Below are positions 61,992 through 64,000 of a DNA stretch of 64,000 bases, piece by piece. Under the pieces are notes generated by a model. That model saw nothing but the letters and a program-made list of their open reading frames with translations, searched no databases and had not been told where the DNA came from. The stretch comes from Andrena cerasifolii (lineage: Eukaryota; Arthropoda; Insecta; Hymenoptera; Andrenidae): the NCBI RefSeq assembly GCF_050908995.1, contig NC_135119.1:18815001-18879000 (forward strand). Reading direction: 5' to 3'. A program made the position numbers and the translations under genes. Positions within the stretch are counted from its first letter, which is position 1. Each line of letters starts with the position of its first letter.

Positions 61992-62696
61992 GGGGGCACC
62001 CCACCCTGAAGCTACTAACAAAAGACAAAATTAGACATTTATTTGTTCGTATAAATAAATATATAGAGCTTGGATTTTTTATACAGTTTTCAAGTATGTA
62101 TCTGTATTCTGCTAGAAATTTTTTTTTTTTGAAAAATTGTAGATAATAAGGGCGAACAAAATGGCTTCCCGGAGCACTACAAAAAAACTAGTCCCCACTC
62201 CCGGGAATGACTGGATCATCTGAGAAGGAAATACGAAAAAGATATACAAACAGGAATATATTATCCTTGACCTAGCGTAGGATTTTCTCAAAATTCGAAT
62301 TATTTTGGAAATTACAGCAGTTTCAAGAATTGACTTTAATTTTTGACAAAAATTTCCACTGAAATGCTTTAAAAAAAAAACCAATGATTGAAATATTCAA
62401 AATATCCTACGCTAGGTCAAAGATAATATATTCCTGTTTATATATCATTTTGTATTTCCATCGCAGATGATTCAGTCATTCCCGGGAGTGTGGGCCAGTG
62501 TTTTTGCAGTGCTCCGGGAAGCCATTTTGTTCGCCGTTATTTTGTACAATTTTTCATAAAAAAAATGTTTTCTAGCAGAATAAAGATTTATACTTTGAAA
62601 CTGTATAAAAAATCCAAACCCTATATTTTTATTGATACGAATAAATAAATCCCCAACTTTGTTTTTTTGTTAGTGGCTTCAGGGTGGGGTCCCCCC
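61992..62696. mobile_element. TTAA-flanked palindromic element C
   Basis: GGGGGCACCCCACCCTGAAG and CTTCAGGGTGGGGTCC are the ends, with TTAA at 61988-61991 and next to the right end. The arms of about 340 bp match for most of their length, including ATCCTACGCTAGGTCAA near 62402. 705 bp, no transposase; the right border may be off by a base or two. Confidence 0.8.
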
Positions 62697-64000
62697 TTAA
62701 GACACCTACTATTACTTATTTAACCATTTGCCAAGAACAAATTAATTTATTACTAATCCTTTGGTAGCACAGCGTAAAATCAACTGCTTTCCTAAATTGC
62801 AGCTACCTATCGCTTTCCAAAATCGCACTCCTTCAAAGCTAATAAATTTGCAAAGGGAAATAATAATCAAAATCTGGCTGAGGAAACGAATCTCTCAAGT
62901 TTATTAATAAAACGAAAATTAATGCAAATGATCTTCACAAAGGAAACTGAAACAATTATGAATACACAGGTGCCCAATACTCAGAGGAATAGAAATATTA
63001 ATAGAAACACAGATTTTCGCGTAATCAGTGATCGATGTAAATGATTTTTACCGATGCTGAAGAAATCTCCGAGAGATGAAAAAGGATTATCAGCCGTTAC
63101 ACCAGGAGGCGTAGAATTCAGTTGCAATTAGAATTACATAATTTCCTATATGCCCGTCGACTGGCGCGAGGTTAAAACCTCGAAGGCAATAATTTAAGGG
63201 AAGGAGGGAGAAACCGCGTTGCGAGCGACGTAACCGCTCATAAATGCGCGAATGATGCCGGTGCATGACTCATTCACTCGTTCACTCAGCGATTCCCTCG
63301 TATTGACACCGACACGAGCGGAGACTGAAAGTCCTAAAATCACTTTCCACGGCTTTTATGCATTTCTGCCCCGATCCAGCTATGCGGATAAGAGAGATTT
63401 CTCGAGGATTTAATCGTGATAACAAACGAGTTCCTGATAGTCGCGCGCTGCTCGTAAATCAACGATCTCTCCGCCGTATCTCTGATCGTTACTGGTCGTT
63501 TTCGCATGCATCCATCTGGCTAGAATTCTCGAGGGTGGTGGGGGCAAATGAGCAATGAAAGTTGGTACCAGAGTGAAACAAAAGTAGCGTTACACTTCTC
63601 GAAGCCGGATAATTCTGCAATGTAACACGAGAAACCGGTGTCGTTATAGGATCGGTTTTGCACAAGCCTCTGATTGTTTTAAAGCTGCGAAGAGAAGTAC
63701 GTATAATCGAGGATGGAGCTGCAAGTCGAGTGCGTCAAAGCGCTCGAGTGTCCGTTTCCTTCCTGTGCGAGCATTAGCGAGTCTTGAGCAATTGGAAGAT
63801 TTGCTTTTGGGGAAGAGTAATTGCAGAAAGGACCGATTTTAATATTGCTGAAGAAGAAGTTTTATAATCCCTTATAAAGCATTAATAAAGTTAAATAAAT
63901 TATCAAGTGGAACCTTCACCTGGAAGCACAACTCACACTGATCTTTCAAAAAGTCAAAGTACACAGTGCATTTAACTACTCAGAACAGTCGCCTCTGTGG

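Larger units (their letters stand above)
42647..64000. other. Upstream of klar exon 1 of this window: probable intron, no exon recognised
   Basis: No stretch has consistent splice sites together with a klar-like protein. GC-richer patches (44.0-44.3, 45.5-46.0, 47.2-47.9, 50.3-51.0, 55.8-57.5, 58.9-59.5, 60.6-61.2, 63.2-63.7 kb) give open frames on both strands without motifs. Since exon 1 starts in phase 0 within a spectrin-like helix, more klar exons must lie to the right of it. Confidence 0.5.

Noticed and set aside
1..64000. tRNA, rRNA, CRISPR or bacterial features
   Set aside because: A scan for tRNA B-box-like words found none in a proper context, and the window is a eukaryotic nuclear sequence. 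A covariance-model search was not possible.

Overview
The window is eukaryotic, almost certainly from an insect and most likely from Hymenoptera (bee, ant or wasp). The reasons are GT-AG introns of 120 bp to 16 kb, AT-rich introns with CpG-rich exons, a dense load of short non-autonomous DNA transposons, and the one gene I can recognise. The order is an inference; no species is claimed.

That gene lies on the minus strand. It reads from at least 42646 down to about 13755, in ten exons whose splice phases all agree and which together encode about 1001 residues. I identify it as klarsicht (klar), a nuclear-envelope / microtubule-motor adaptor of the KASH (LINC complex) class. The identification rests on a spectrin-like exon (LERRWHLLFLRALEWQC), a long acidic and serine-rich middle, and the LDFGDDYRNFLDSQSD segment near the C-terminus. 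The 5' end is not in view; the 3' end seems to be.

The two last exons are the most interesting part. Exon 9 has a good donor, but its frame stays open for another 69 codons of hydrophobic and basic sequence, followed by a polyadenylation signal. This has the layout of the lipid-droplet-targeting C-terminus made in Drosophila Klar by extension of an exon. Exon 10 also has a donor, but its frame runs on for 36 codons into a transmembrane segment ending directly at a stop. That would be a tail-anchored Klar with no lumenal KASH peptide. I see no exon ending in a KASH-type PPPX on this strand between 1 and 13754.

Layout. 1-13754: sequence downstream of klar, no gene recognised, with inverted-repeat elements, an 83-bp tandem repeat and a GC-rich block near 11 kb. 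13755-26011: klar exons 10 to 2. 26012-42397: one large klar intron full of palindromic elements. 42398-42646: klar exon 1 of this window. 42647-64000: probably more klar intron or upstream DNA, with no convincing exon but many elements, including a three-level nest of transposons at 53.6-54.5 kb. Several elements keep clean target-site duplications: 8 bp (hAT type), TTAA (piggyBac type), TTA (PIF/Harbinger type) and TA (Tc1/mariner type).

All calls were made by reading the sequence. No similarity search, folding or expression data were used.
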